A stretch of 64,000 bases of DNA from Lachnospiraceae bacterium (lineage in GTDB: Bacteria; Bacillota; Clostridia; Lachnospirales; Lachnospiraceae). The DNA lies in contig CAADTT010000052.1 in assembly GCA_900752065.1 (NCBI GenBank), positions 23,653 through 87,652 on the forward strand, written 5' to 3'. Below, in pieces: positions 43,618-52,095 of this stretch (position 1 is its first letter; each line of letters opens with the position of its first letter). The notes under the pieces were generated by a model, which saw only the letters and a program-made list of their open reading frames with translations, did not search any database and was not told the origin of the DNA. The position numbers were made by a program, and so were the translations under genes.

Positions 43618-44505
43618 CTATTTCTTCCGGTTAATCAAACGCAGAATCAGTTCCCGCAAAAATTCATTTTTTGCATCAAGTCTATCCAGTGTCCGGATCG
43701 CATTCCTGGAAATCCGCTCCACATCCTCCTGTGCCTTTTCGAGTCCCTCCAAAGCCACATATGTGGATTTTTCATTTTTTTCATCGCTCATCACGGGCTT
43801 TCCAAGCTCCTCCGTCGTGCTGGTCACATCCAAAATATCATCCTGTATCTGAAAAGCCAGGCCCACATCCGAGGCAATGTTCTCCACCGTCTTCACCTCT
43901 GTCTCATCTGCTCCTGCAAGGATCGCCCCGGCCATCATAGCCGCCTCGATCAGCGCCCCTGTCTTCAGGCGGTAAATAAAGTCCAGCTTTTCTCTGGACA
44001 GCGCTTTTCCTTCTGCTTCCACATCGGTACACTGTCCTCCCAGCATTCCGTAAACACCCGTTTTTTCTGCCAGAACCGCAAGCGCTCTTCCGATGTTCCT
44101 GTTTTCCGGCTCCAGCGCGAACGCCTTACATGCCGTTTCATAAGCATAATTCAGCAAGCCGTCCCCCGCCAGAACACCCATAGCTTCTCCATAAACCACC
44201 CAGGTGGTTTTTTGCCCTCTCCGGTATTCATCGTTGTCGATTGCCGGAAGGTCATCGTGAATCAGCGAATGGGTGTGTATCATTTCCATCGCCGCCATAA
44301 ATGGCTCGATCACTTCGCGCTTCCCGCCGAACATGCGGTAGGTTTCCTGCATCAATATGGGACGCAGCCGTTTTCCGCCTGCCAGCATGCTGTAATTCAT
44401 CGCCTCCAGCACGGTTTTCTGGAACCCTTCTGCCTTTGGGAGATATTTTTCGATGATCTTCTGCACGTTATCCGTCCGCAGACGTAATTCTTCCTCAAAA
44501 TTCAT
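43618..44505 (-). CDS. ispA: Farnesyl/geranyl diphosphate synthase
   Basis: A 295-residue trans-prenyltransferase. The first Asp-rich motif is HDDLPAIDND and the second is QIQDDILDV; GGKRLRPIL precedes them. Such enzymes join isopentenyl and allylic diphosphates, mainly to farnesyl diphosphate. The ATG at 44503-44505 overlaps the xseB stop by 11 bases and uses a GGAG inside the xseB end, giving translational coupling. The exact chain length made is not certain. Confidence 0.95.
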   Translation of the reverse strand: MNFEEELRLRTDNVQKIIEKYLPKAEGFQKTVLEAMNYSMLAGGKRLRPILMQETYRMFGGKREVIEPFMAAMEMIHTHSLIHDDLPAIDNDEYRRGQKTTWVVYGEAMGVLAGDGLLNYAYETACKAFALEPENRNIGRALAVLAEKTGVYGMLGGQCTDVEAEGKALSREKLDFIYRLKTGALIEAAMMAGAILAGADETEVKTVENIASDVGLAFQIQDDILDVTSTTEELGKPVMSDEKNEKSTYVALEGLEKAQEDVERISRNAIRTLDRLDAKNEFLRELILRLINRKK

Positions 44506-44710
44506 AGGCTTCTCCATCTTCATTTAAAACAAGTACTTTCTTTTCTACCGTATCTATTTTTTCACTGCACGTTTTCACCAGCTCCATCCCCTGCTGGTAT
44601 TTCTGAAACGATTCTTCCAGGGTAATGCTGCTGCTTTCCAGTGCCTCTACGATTCTATCCAATTTCAGAAATGCTTCGTCCAAAGTCATTTCTTCTTTAT
44701 TTTCCGGCAT
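44495..44710 (-). CDS. xseB: Exodeoxyribonuclease VII small subunit
   Basis: A 71-residue helical protein with the family core LDEAFLKLDRIVEALESSSI, LEESFQKYQQGMELV and a C-terminal tail. It binds the large subunit XseA in the enzyme that degrades single-stranded DNA. GGAGAGAG precedes the ATG. It lies 38 bases after xseA and overlaps the start of ispA. Confidence 0.96.
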   Translation of the reverse strand: MPENKEEMTLDEAFLKLDRIVEALESSSITLEESFQKYQQGMELVKTCSEKIDTVEKKVLVLNEDGEAYEF

Positions 44711-44748
44711 ACGCTCTCTCCATCTATCCTTATTTTAAGATCTTTGTC

Positions 44749-46020
44749 TCAACACTTTCCCGCATGCTGAGACATACATGTCTCACCGTCTGCTGCGGGA
44801 TCTTCCGCTTTTCCCACGGTATTATCTGGTCTGTCTACCTGCGCTGTCACGCTACCGTCTTTTACATAGATCCTGATCTTTGTTCCCGGCGGCATCTGTG
44901 TTACGGATGTAATTTTATGGTTTTCCCCGTCTGACACATACGCATACCCCTGGTTCAGTTTTTCCAGCGGCGAAAGCCCTTTCAGCTTTTCGATATGCAG
45001 TGCAAGAACATGGCGGTTCTTCTGTATCTTCTGTCCCATCAGCTCCCGCAGCCTGTCCTCATGGTCTGCCAGAAGCTGCCGCTTCTCCCGTATCTGACTC
45101 TCAGGGCTCAGATAATTCATCTTCATCTTATAGCCGGACAGCCGGTTCCTCTGAGCGGAAACCTGATTCATCATCCGTCTTCCAAGCTGTATCCGGTACT
45201 GCAGCAATCTCTCCTGTACCAGCCGCACATCCTCCACAGCCAGCTCTGCCGCTGCCGAAGGCGTGGGCGCCCGCAGATCCGCCGCAAAGTCCGAGATTGT
45301 CACATCCGTCTCATGCCCCACCGCCGAGATCACCGGCGTGCGGCACTCAAAAACCGCTCTCGCTACCTTCTCTTCGTTAAAGGCCCAGAGATCTTCGATC
45401 GAACCTCCGCCTCTTCCCACAATGATCGTATCGACGCCATAGTCGTCCAGCATCCGGATTCCCCGGACGATGCTGTCTGCCGCTCCCTCTCCCTGCACCA
45501 GCGCAGGATAAAGGATGAGCTGAATATAGGGATTTCTCCTGTGGGAAATGTTGATGATGTCCCGGATAGCCGCCCCGGTAGGCGCTGTCACAATCCCCAG
45601 CTTTTTGATATACTTCGGAATGGGCTGCTTATATTCCGGGGCAAACATGCCCATCTCTTCCAGTTCTCTCTTTAACGCCTCAAACTTCTCATGCAGAAGC
45701 CCGGCGCCGTCCAAAATGATCTCATTTGCATAGAGCTGGTATTTTCCGTCCCGCTCATAAACATTCACGCTTCCCAGGACTACCACCTGCTGCCCGTTTT
45801 CCATGCGGAACGCCAGTCCCTTACGCATTCCCGCAAACATGACGCAGGCGATATTTCCCGTATCATCCTTCAGGGAAAAATAGATATGCCCGGAGGTATG
45901 ATACTTGCAGTTGGATACTTCGCCCTTCACATAGATGCGCTTCAGCACAAAATCCTGGGTAAACATATTTTTAATATAGGCGTTGATCTGCCCTACCGAA
46001 TAGGCTTTGTTCCTGATCAT
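44749..46020 (-). CDS. xseA: Exodeoxyribonuclease VII large subunit
   Basis: A 423-residue nuclease. An N-terminal OB fold (YSVGQINAYIKNMF, VKGEVSNCKYHTSGHIYFSL) is followed by the catalytic domain with TAPTGAAIRDI, DTIIVGRGGGSIEDLWAFN and SAVGHETDVTISDFAAD, then a coiled coil. The ATG at 46018-46020, after AAAAGG, is favoured over the longer frame, which would lie inside nusB. It lies 10 bases downstream of nusB. Confidence 0.96.
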   Translation of the reverse strand: MIRNKAYSVGQINAYIKNMFTQDFVLKRIYVKGEVSNCKYHTSGHIYFSLKDDTGNIACVMFAGMRKGLAFRMENGQQVVVLGSVNVYERDGKYQLYANEIILDGAGLLHEKFEALKRELEEMGMFAPEYKQPIPKYIKKLGIVTAPTGAAIRDIINISHRRNPYIQLILYPALVQGEGAADSIVRGIRMLDDYGVDTIIVGRGGGSIEDLWAFNEEKVARAVFECRTPVISAVGHETDVTISDFAADLRAPTPSAAAELAVEDVRLVQERLLQYRIQLGRRMMNQVSAQRNRLSGYKMKMNYLSPESQIREKRQLLADHEDRLRELMGQKIQKNRHVLALHIEKLKGLSPLEKLNQGYAYVSDGENHKITSVTQMPPGTKIRIYVKDGSVTAQVDRPDNTVGKAEDPAADGETCMSQHAGKC

Positions 46021-46030
46021 GTTACGCCTT

Positions 46031-46426
46031 TTATGCCAGCTTCGCCAGGATACCGTTGATAAACGCGGGAGATTCGTCCCCCCCGAAGGTCTTTCCCAGC
46101 TCCACAGCCTCATTGATGGCTACCTTTGTGGGGATGTCATCATCATATTTCATCTCATAAACCGCCAGACGCAGAATGGTCAGCTCCGCCTTTCCCATGC
46201 GGTTTGTCTTCCACCCCTCCGTCTTTTCATTAATGACGGCATCAATCTCCGGAATCTTTTCCCTGATCCGCTCAAACTTCTCTTTCATATATGTCTGATT
46301 TTTTTCTGAAACTTCCTCCAGCCCCTCAAGGTAAAGGTTCACCTGCTCCTGCAGTTCCTCCTTTTCATGAAATTCTACCATAAAGAGAAGCCTGAAAATA
46401 TGTTCTCTCACCTCATGTCTTGTCAT
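46031..46426 (-). CDS. nusB: Transcription antitermination factor NusB
   Basis: A 131-residue all-helical protein that binds boxA with NusE in rRNA antitermination. VREHIFRLLFMVEFHEKEEL, RLAVYEMKYDDDIPTKVAINEAVELGKTFG and FINGILAKL are typical of the family. The ATG at 46424-46426 follows GGAGG; the longer frame has no supporting site. It is the first gene of the cluster running to spoIVB. A terminator (46562-46590) isolates it from asp23. Confidence 0.94.
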   Translation of the reverse strand: MTRHEVREHIFRLLFMVEFHEKEELQEQVNLYLEGLEEVSEKNQTYMKEKFERIREKIPEIDAVINEKTEGWKTNRMGKAELTILRLAVYEMKYDDDIPTKVAINEAVELGKTFGGDESPAFINGILAKLA

Positions 46427-46561
46427 GATTTCCTCCATGTCTTCTTTTCTGTTTTCCTGCGGCATGATGCCCTGCGGACATGCCCTTTTATGCCGCAGGC
46501 TTTTGATCTGCGCAAACATAAAACTGGTTTGCCGGATCCGTTTTGCGTTTGCCTGTCTATG

Positions 46562-46590
46562 GAAAAAGGATGTCTGAAACCAGACATCCT
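46562..46590 (-). terminator. asp23 intrinsic terminator
   Basis: AGGATGTCTG (46567-46576) and CAGACATCCT (46581-46590) form a perfect 10-bp stem with a 4-base loop, followed on the minus strand by TTTTTCC. Confidence 0.9.
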
Positions 46591-46597
46591 CTATAAA

Positions 46598-46984
46598 TCA
46601 TTTACGCTTTTCCATGCTCACGCTGGCAATACGTATATTTACACTGGATACTTCTAATCCGGTCATGTTTTCAATGGACGCTTTTACTTTTTCCTGTACC
46701 TTCTGGCAGATCTTAGGAACACTGTATCCATATGCCACGTTCAGCGCTACATCTACCTGCACCACACCGTCCTCCACGGTAACTTTGATGCCTTTGGAAA
46801 GGTTTTTCATGCCAAGCTTGCCGACCAGCTCGTTTGTGATATTCCCCGCCATGCTTGCCACACCTTCTACCTCCGTAGCTGCCAGCCCTGCGATAATCGC
46901 CACGACCTCGTCTGCGATCTGAACCTGACCGAAACACTCTTCACTTTGTACTGTATAATTATTCTGATTTTCTTCTCTGCTCAT
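46598..46984 (-). CDS. Asp23/Gls24 family envelope stress protein
   Basis: A 128-residue Asp23-family protein. The conserved core includes IIAGLAATEVEGVASMAG, VTVEDGVVQVDVALNVAYG and VNIRIASVSM. Asp23 proteins form a membrane-associated layer linked to cell wall stress in staphylococci, and Clostridia carry one or more copies near nusB. It has its own promoter (47028-47057) and terminator, so it is likely expressed alone. GAGGAGG precedes the ATG. Confidence 0.94.
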   Translation of the reverse strand: MSREENQNNYTVQSEECFGQVQIADEVVAIIAGLAATEVEGVASMAGNITNELVGKLGMKNLSKGIKVTVEDGVVQVDVALNVAYGYSVPKICQKVQEKVKASIENMTGLEVSSVNIRIASVSMEKRK

Positions 46985-47027
46985 GTAACGACCTCCTCGT
47001 TTCTGTGTGGATGCTTGTATTGTTCTT

Positions 47028-47057
47028 ATTATATACCAAAACGCGGGAGGTTGGCAA
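47028..47057 (-). promoter_or_regulatory. asp23 promoter
   Basis: TTGCCA (47052-47057), an 18-base spacer and a perfect TATAAT (47028-47033) on the minus strand, about 45 bases before the start codon. Confidence 0.6.
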
Positions 47058-47097
47058 TGAATTTTTCTTTTTTCATCGCCTTCCCTCCTTACTACTC

Positions 47098-48450
47098 TTA
47101 CGAAATAACCTGTTTTATAAGTTTCTCTTTCAGAGCAAAAATTCTCCGCAGCGACTGATCAAGCCTCCCCTCACTGATCGTCCCGGACTGAACAGCAGAC
47201 AGCACGCCATCATAAGCGCCGTAAAAATCAGCAGACATCAAAATCATATCCCCGCCTGCCTGAATCGCCCGGACAGCGGCATCCCCAGAGGTATACTGAC
47301 TGGCGATCGCCCCCATATTCATTCCGTCCGTGATAACTACGCCGTCAAAGCCCAGTTCATCCCTGAGAACTTCTGTTACCATAGTATAGGAGAGGGATGC
47401 CGGCGTATCATCCTCCAGGATATTCGGAAGCGATATGTGTCCCATCATAACAAGGTCTGCGCCCGCCTCGATTCCAGCACGAAACGGAATCAATTCGCAC
47501 TCTCTGAGTTCATCCATTGTTTTATAAGAATATGCCGCCCCTGAATGGCTGTCCTGTGCGGTATCTCCATGCCCCGGGAAATGCTTGAGCGTCGTCAGCA
47601 CCCCCTGCTCCTTGAGTCCCTTTACTTCCGCTGCCACCATCTCACCCACCATTTCCGGATCTGAGCCAAAAGATCTGCTTCCGATCACCGTATTTTCCGG
47701 GTTGGACAGGACGTCCGCGACCGGTGCAAAATCCACATTGATCTGGAGCCTGTTCAGGTATCCTCCAATGGTGCCGCCCGTCTGATATGCTTCATCAGGG
47801 CTTCCGGTGCTGCCCACCTCATACATCGAAGGAATATCCGGTACAGAAATCACACCTTTTCCTGATATCCTGGCTACCGTTCCTCCCTCCTCATCAATGC
47901 AGATCAGCATAGGCAGACCTGTCCGTTCTTCGCTGTACCGCTGTACATTCTGAACCATTCCGGTAAACTGTTCTTCGGATACGATATTGTTCTGGAAATA
48001 GACAAAACCGCCTACCGGGTAATCATTGATCGCTGCTCTGGTCGTATCGCCCGCCGCAGTCGCCGCATCCACCCCCGTCAAAGCCTCCGGAGCCACGACA
48101 AAGAGCTGTGCAACTTTCTCTTCCAGGGTCATATGATCCAGCAGCCTGTCCAGATCCATTGCAGACACCTCTTCTGTTTCCAGTTCCTCCGTCCGGGTTT
48201 CTTCCGGCAACGATTCCTCTTCCTGTATTTCCGTGCTTTCCGTTTCTGTTGCTTCCTCCGTCTGTACCTTTCTTCCTGAATCTTGTATGCTTTCCGTCAT
48301 CTGTTTCGATTTTGATTCTTTCTTTCCCGTATCTTTTGAAATCACGTAAAACAAAGCAACAATGCTGAGAACGAGAATACAGGTAAGAACACAAAATATT
48401 GTAATCTTTGTACGCAGGCGGTTTTTTCTTCTGCGATTTTTTTTCTCCAT
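47098..48450 (-). CDS. Membrane-anchored family 3 glycoside hydrolase (NagZ-like)
   Basis: A 450-residue protein with a basic N-terminus, one membrane helix (FCVLTCILVLSIVALFYVI), a Glu/Thr-rich stalk and a GH3 N-terminal domain. The NagZ-type motif KHFPGHGDTAQDSHSG includes the catalytic His/Asp pair of bacterial beta-N-acetylglucosaminidases, with the nucleophile Asp probably in VITDGMNMGAI. A role in cell wall or host-glycan GlcNAc release outside the cell is likely. ATG at 48448-48450 follows GGGAGGT. The small ORF upstream ends 13 bases before it. Confidence 0.9.
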   Translation of the reverse strand: MEKKNRRRKNRLRTKITIFCVLTCILVLSIVALFYVISKDTGKKESKSKQMTESIQDSGRKVQTEEATETESTEIQEEESLPEETRTEELETEEVSAMDLDRLLDHMTLEEKVAQLFVVAPEALTGVDAATAAGDTTRAAINDYPVGGFVYFQNNIVSEEQFTGMVQNVQRYSEERTGLPMLICIDEEGGTVARISGKGVISVPDIPSMYEVGSTGSPDEAYQTGGTIGGYLNRLQINVDFAPVADVLSNPENTVIGSRSFGSDPEMVGEMVAAEVKGLKEQGVLTTLKHFPGHGDTAQDSHSGAAYSYKTMDELRECELIPFRAGIEAGADLVMMGHISLPNILEDDTPASLSYTMVTEVLRDELGFDGVVITDGMNMGAIASQYTSGDAAVRAIQAGGDMILMSADFYGAYDGVLSAVQSGTISEGRLDQSLRRIFALKEKLIKQVIS

Positions 48451-48463
48451 TTTTACCTCCCGT

Positions 48464-48589
48464 CTAAAACTCCTGGCCGTTACATTCCACCCATTCAAAC
48501 AAGCTGTTGACGACATCCTCTGGCTTTTTATTTCCCGTCAAATCATATCGAACATACTGGTTATCATGTTCTGATATATTTTTATACAT
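48464..48589 (-). CDS. 41-residue ORF upstream of the GH3 gene
   Basis: An ORF coding MYKNISEHDNQYVRYDLTGN and 21 further residues to ...ECNGQEF. GAGGGAGG lies 7 bases before the ATG, an ideal ribosome site, and a candidate promoter precedes it. The product is soluble, acidic and has no signal peptide. It is 13 bases ahead of the GH3 gene, so it is either a real small protein or a leader peptide that tunes GH3 expression. I do not recognise the family. Confidence 0.55.
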   Translation of the reverse strand: MYKNISEHDNQYVRYDLTGNKKPEDVVNSLFEWVECNGQEF

Positions 48590-48606
48590 ATGAAAACCTC
48601 CCTCGT

Positions 48607-48634
48607 ATTATCAAGTATAGAGGATTCCCAACAA
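48607..48634 (-). promoter_or_regulatory. Candidate promoter of small ORF-GH3 unit
   Basis: TTGTTG (48629-48634), 16 bases, GATAAT (48607-48612) on the minus strand, just upstream of the ribosome site of the small ORF. The leader would be very short. Confidence 0.4.
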
Positions 48635-48810
48635 AAAAACAATGAAAAAAACCTGATTAAAACTTTTGTAAATCTACTACCTCTGCTCCACTATCATTCT
48701 GTTTCACATCTTATCACTTTTCCCAAAGTCTGCAACCATTTTTGTAAAATTTTCATTAAATTATTAAAAAAATCAAGAATTTTTCATAAAATCTGTCCTC
48801 CGAAAAGGGA
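48635..48810. other. AT-rich spacer between divergent units
   Basis: Part of a 378-base gene-free stretch (48590-48967). Apart from the promoters on either side and the amt leader, I see only A/T-rich sequence without ORF or clear structure. Confidence 0.4.
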
Positions 48811-48838
48811 TTGACTTTTCAAGTCTATCCGATATAAT
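48811..48838 (+). promoter_or_regulatory. amt promoter
   Basis: TTGACT (48811-48816), a 16-base spacer and perfect TATAAT (48833-48838). It is the best-looking sigma-70 promoter in the window and would start a leader of about 120 bases. Confidence 0.75.
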
Positions 48839-48887
48839 AAAAGGCATACAGGGAACCTGCTGTTGGTTTTCTGAATACTGAAGCATA

Positions 48888-48934
48888 TCGAAGGAGATAT
48901 TCTAAGCACTGCTTAGCGATATCTCCTTTTTTGC
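48888..48934 (+). terminator. Leader terminator (attenuator) upstream of amt
   Basis: AAGGAGATAT (48891-48900) pairs with ATATCTCCTT (48919-48928), and CTAAGC (48902-48907) pairs with GCTTAG (48911-48916) within it; TTTTTT follows. It lies between the promoter and the start codon, so read-through must be allowed for amt expression. A weaker hairpin precedes it at about 48849-48872. Confidence 0.8.
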
Positions 48935-48967
48935 GTCAGTATAGTAAACAAAAGAGGAGGAACTATT

Positions 48968-50719
48968 ATGACTGAAGAAATTATGAGTGCTGTGAATGGA
49001 CAGTTGTTCGCCGTCTGGTTCTTAATCGGCGCTGCACTGGTGTTCTGGATGCAGGCAGGATTTGCAATGGTGGAGGCAGGATTTACCCGCGCCAAAAACA
49101 CAGGTAACATTCTGATGAAAAACCTGATGGATTTCTGTATCGGAACGATCGTATTTATCCTGATCGGCTTCGGCCTGCTGCTGGGTGAGGATATGGTGGG
49201 GCTGATCGGAAAGCCCGGCTTCGACATCTTCACCAACTATGCAAACTTTGACTGGTCAAACTTCGTATTCAACCTGGTATTTTGCGCGACGACTGCAACC
49301 ATCGTCTCCGGAGCCATGGCTGAAAGAACAAAATTTTTATCCTACTGTATTTATTCCGCTGTGATCTCCGCTCTGATCTATCCGATCGAAGCGCACTGGA
49401 TCTGGGGCGGCGGCTGGCTCTCCGGTCTGGGCTTCCATGATTTTGCCGGCTCCTGCGCCATCCATATGGTAGGCGGCATCTCTGCACTGATCGGTGCAAA
49501 AATGCTCGGTCCCCGTATCGGCAAGTTTGAGAAAGACAAATCCGGAAAGATCGTAAAGGTCAATGCATTTCCGGGCCACAACCTTCCGCTCGGCTGTCTC
49601 GGATGCTTCATCCTCTGGCTCGGCTGGTACGGCTTTAATGGTGCGGCAGCTACCTCCGTGGAACAGCTCGGTTCTATTTTCCTGACAACGACCGTCGCTC
49701 CGGCAGTCGCCACCGTAGTATGTATGGTTTTCACATGGCTTCGCTATGGCAAGCCGGATGTTTCCATGTGCCTGAACGCATCTCTGGCAGGTCTGGTGGC
49801 GATCACGGCAGGCTGTGATGTGACCGATGCCTTTGGCGCGCTGGTCATTGGTTCTGTGGCCGGTCTCCTGGTAGTATTCGGCGTATGGTTTCTCGACAAT
49901 GTGCTCCGCATTGATGATCCGGTAGGCGCTGTGGCTGTCCACTGCTGCAACGGCATCTGGGGAACGATCGCAGTGGGACTGTTTGCCACAACCTCCGCTC
50001 CGGGCAATGACAGCTTTACCGGGCTTTTCTATGGCGGAGACTTCAAGCTCCTCGGACTGCAGGTTCTCGGCGTCCTGGCGGTTGCTGTATGGACTGCCGT
50101 AACGATTACGATAACCTTCCTTATTATTAAAGCGACTGTCGGTCTGCGCGTCACCGAAGAAGAAGAAATCATCGGTCTTGACCCGACAGAGCATGGTCTG
50201 CCTTCTGCCTATGCAGGATTCAGCATCATGGATATCGCCAACACCATGACCATGGAGGTCAATGAACACACGCTGCTTGGAAATGACGATTATGTAACTG
50301 CTTCGGAAGCTCAGAAAGCCGCTGCTGTTCCGGTTGTCAGAGAGCCTGCACTTGCAGCAGCTACCGGAATCTACAAGGTTTCTATCATTGCCAAGCTGTC
50401 CCGATACGATGCGCTGCGTAAGGCCATGAACGATATCGGCGTTACCGGAATGACAGTTACACAGGTTATGGGCTGCGGTGTTCAGAAGGGCGCCGGTGAG
50501 AAATACCGTGGTGTAGAACTGGATGCTACCCTGCTTCCCAAGGTTAAGGTGGAAGTCATCGTGGGCAATATTCCGGTAGACAAAGTCATCGAGGCTGCCA
50601 AGAAGACGCTTTACACCGGACATATCGGTGACGGAAAAATCTTTGTCTACAATGTAGATAAAGTAATCAAGGTCCGCACCGGCGAGGAAGATCTGGCAGC
50701 ACTGATGGATGTGGAATAA
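48968..50719 (+). CDS. amt: Ammonium transporter fused to a PII signalling domain
   Basis: A 583-residue fusion. Residues about 8-410 form the eleven-helix Amt channel, with FWMQAGFAMVEAGFTRAKN, FAGSCAIHMVGG and AVHCCNGIWGTIAVGL carrying the pore His residues. After a linker (about 410-466), residues 467-578 are a complete PII (GlnB/GlnK) domain with T-loop Tyr513 in GEKYRGVE, then PKVKVEVIV and the GDGKIFVYNVDKVIKVRTGE signature. PII proteins sense ATP/ADP and 2-oxoglutarate and close Amt channels when nitrogen is sufficient; here sensor and channel are one chain. GAGGAGG precedes the ATG. A leader terminator lies upstream. Confidence 0.95.
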   Translation: MTEEIMSAVNGQLFAVWFLIGAALVFWMQAGFAMVEAGFTRAKNTGNILMKNLMDFCIGTIVFILIGFGLLLGEDMVGLIGKPGFDIFTNYANFDWSNFVFNLVFCATTATIVSGAMAERTKFLSYCIYSAVISALIYPIEAHWIWGGGWLSGLGFHDFAGSCAIHMVGGISALIGAKMLGPRIGKFEKDKSGKIVKVNAFPGHNLPLGCLGCFILWLGWYGFNGAAATSVEQLGSIFLTTTVAPAVATVVCMVFTWLRYGKPDVSMCLNASLAGLVAITAGCDVTDAFGALVIGSVAGLLVVFGVWFLDNVLRIDDPVGAVAVHCCNGIWGTIAVGLFATTSAPGNDSFTGLFYGGDFKLLGLQVLGVLAVAVWTAVTITITFLIIKATVGLRVTEEEEIIGLDPTEHGLPSAYAGFSIMDIANTMTMEVNEHTLLGNDDYVTASEAQKAAAVPVVREPALAAATGIYKVSIIAKLSRYDALRKAMNDIGVTGMTVTQVMGCGVQKGAGEKYRGVELDATLLPKVKVEVIVGNIPVDKVIEAAKKTLYTGHIGDGKIFVYNVDKVIKVRTGEEDLAALMDVE

Positions 50720-50795
50720 TGCGTCAGTAAATGTCAGTAAGCATATTTTAACCCAAAAAGGACACACTATCCCGAGAAAGGAGGTGTGTCTTTTT

Positions 50796-52043
50796 ATGCA
50801 TCAATTTGTATCTATTTTAGATGTTTATGCCAGAGAAATTCTGGATTCCAGAGGAAATCCCACGGTTGAAGTCGAAGTCATGGCAGACAACGGCATCGTC
50901 GGCAGAGCTGCCGTCCCATCCGGTGCATCCACCGGACAATTCGAAGCGGTGGAACTCCGTGACGGTGAAAAGCGCTACCAGGGACAGGGCGTAGAAACCG
51001 CCGTCCATCATGTAAATTCTATACTGGCTGAAGCAGTCATCGGCGAAAATCTTCTGGAGCAGTCAAAAATCGACAGTCTGCTGCTCCGCGCAGACGGAAC
51101 GCCGAACAAATCCAATCTGGGAGCAAATGCCATCCTGGGCGTTTCCATGGCTGTGGCAGACACGGCGGCAAAGGTTCTGAATATCCCCCTTTTCCGTTAT
51201 CTGGGCGGCATGCACGCCCATCTGATGCCCATCCCCATGATGAATATTTTAAATGGCGGATGCCATGCGGATAACACGGTGGATCTTCAGGAATTTATGA
51301 TCATGCCCGTAGGCGCAGAGGATTTCCGGAGCCGCCTGCAAATGTGTGCGGAAATCTACCATACCCTGAAGCATTTGCTGAAGGAAAAGGGGCTGTCTAC
51401 CGGTGTGGGTGATGAAGGCGGATTCGCACCGGACCTTCCGAACTCTACCGCCGTTCTGGAGCTGATCTGTGAGGCGGTGGAGCGCAGCGGCTATCGCATG
51501 AAGGATGACATCATGATTGCCCTGGACGCAGCCGCCAGCGAGCTTTACGAAGAGGAAAATGGACAATACTATTTTCCGGGCGAAGGCGTCCGCAGGACTT
51601 CTGACGAGATGGTAAGCTACTATGAGGATCTGGTAAACAGATTTCCGATCGCTTCCATCGAAGACGGGCTTTTCGAGGATGACTGGGCCGGATGGCAGCG
51701 GCTTACCGATGTACTTGGCGACAGAATCCAGCTCGTAGGCGATGATCTGTTCGTCACAAACACCAAACGCCTGAGGCGGGGCATTGAGCTGGGCGCTGCC
51801 AACGCTATTTTAATCAAGGTCAATCAGATCGGCACACTGACAGAGGCCTTCGATGCCATTGAGACGGCTCAGCGCGCCGGATACCGCACGATCATCTCCC
51901 ACCGCTCCGGCGAGACGGAGGATACTATGATTGCAGATATCGCCGTAGCTGTAGGCGCCGGACAGATCAAGACGGGTGCGCCCTGCCGGAGTGAACGGAC
52001 GGCAAAGTATAACCAGCTTTTAAGAATTGAAGAGCAATTATAG
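50796..52043 (+). CDS. eno: Enolase
   Basis: A 415-residue glycolytic enzyme that interconverts 2-phosphoglycerate and phosphoenolpyruvate. VYAREILDSRGNPTVEVEV, the metal and active site in SIEDGLFEDDW, the catalytic Lys in AILIKVNQIGTLTEA and SHRSGETEDTMIADIAVA are present. Length is slightly shorter than the usual 430. ATG at 50796 is preceded by AAAGGAGG; earlier starts overlap amt. A terminator follows. gpmI, the preceding glycolytic step, is convergent with it 0.4 kb away. Confidence 0.97.
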   Translation: MHQFVSILDVYAREILDSRGNPTVEVEVMADNGIVGRAAVPSGASTGQFEAVELRDGEKRYQGQGVETAVHHVNSILAEAVIGENLLEQSKIDSLLLRADGTPNKSNLGANAILGVSMAVADTAAKVLNIPLFRYLGGMHAHLMPIPMMNILNGGCHADNTVDLQEFMIMPVGAEDFRSRLQMCAEIYHTLKHLLKEKGLSTGVGDEGGFAPDLPNSTAVLELICEAVERSGYRMKDDIMIALDAAASELYEEENGQYYFPGEGVRRTSDEMVSYYEDLVNRFPIASIEDGLFEDDWAGWQRLTDVLGDRIQLVGDDLFVTNTKRLRRGIELGAANAILIKVNQIGTLTEAFDAIETAQRAGYRTIISHRSGETEDTMIADIAVAVGAGQIKTGAPCRSERTAKYNQLLRIEEQL

Positions 52044-52045
52044 CA

Positions 52046-52090
52046 CGAAGGCAGCCAACGCATTTTATCTGCGAAAGGCTGCCTTTTCTG
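52046..52090 (+). terminator. eno intrinsic terminator
   Basis: AAGGCAGCC (52048-52056) pairs with GGCTGCCTT (52077-52085), followed by TTCTG, 5 bases after the eno stop. It may also serve the opposing gene. Confidence 0.8.
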
Positions 52091-52095
52091 CTGCT

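Noticed and set aside
48849..48932. ANTAR-type paired hexaloop target in the amt leader
   Set aside because: The first loop is about 7 bases and does not begin with the expected A, and the second loop is shorter than six, so the consensus is not met by eye.
49337..50767. 476-codon minus-strand frame opposite the amt-PII gene
   Set aside because: Antisense shadow; it has no ribosome site and lies wholly inside the conserved transporter gene.
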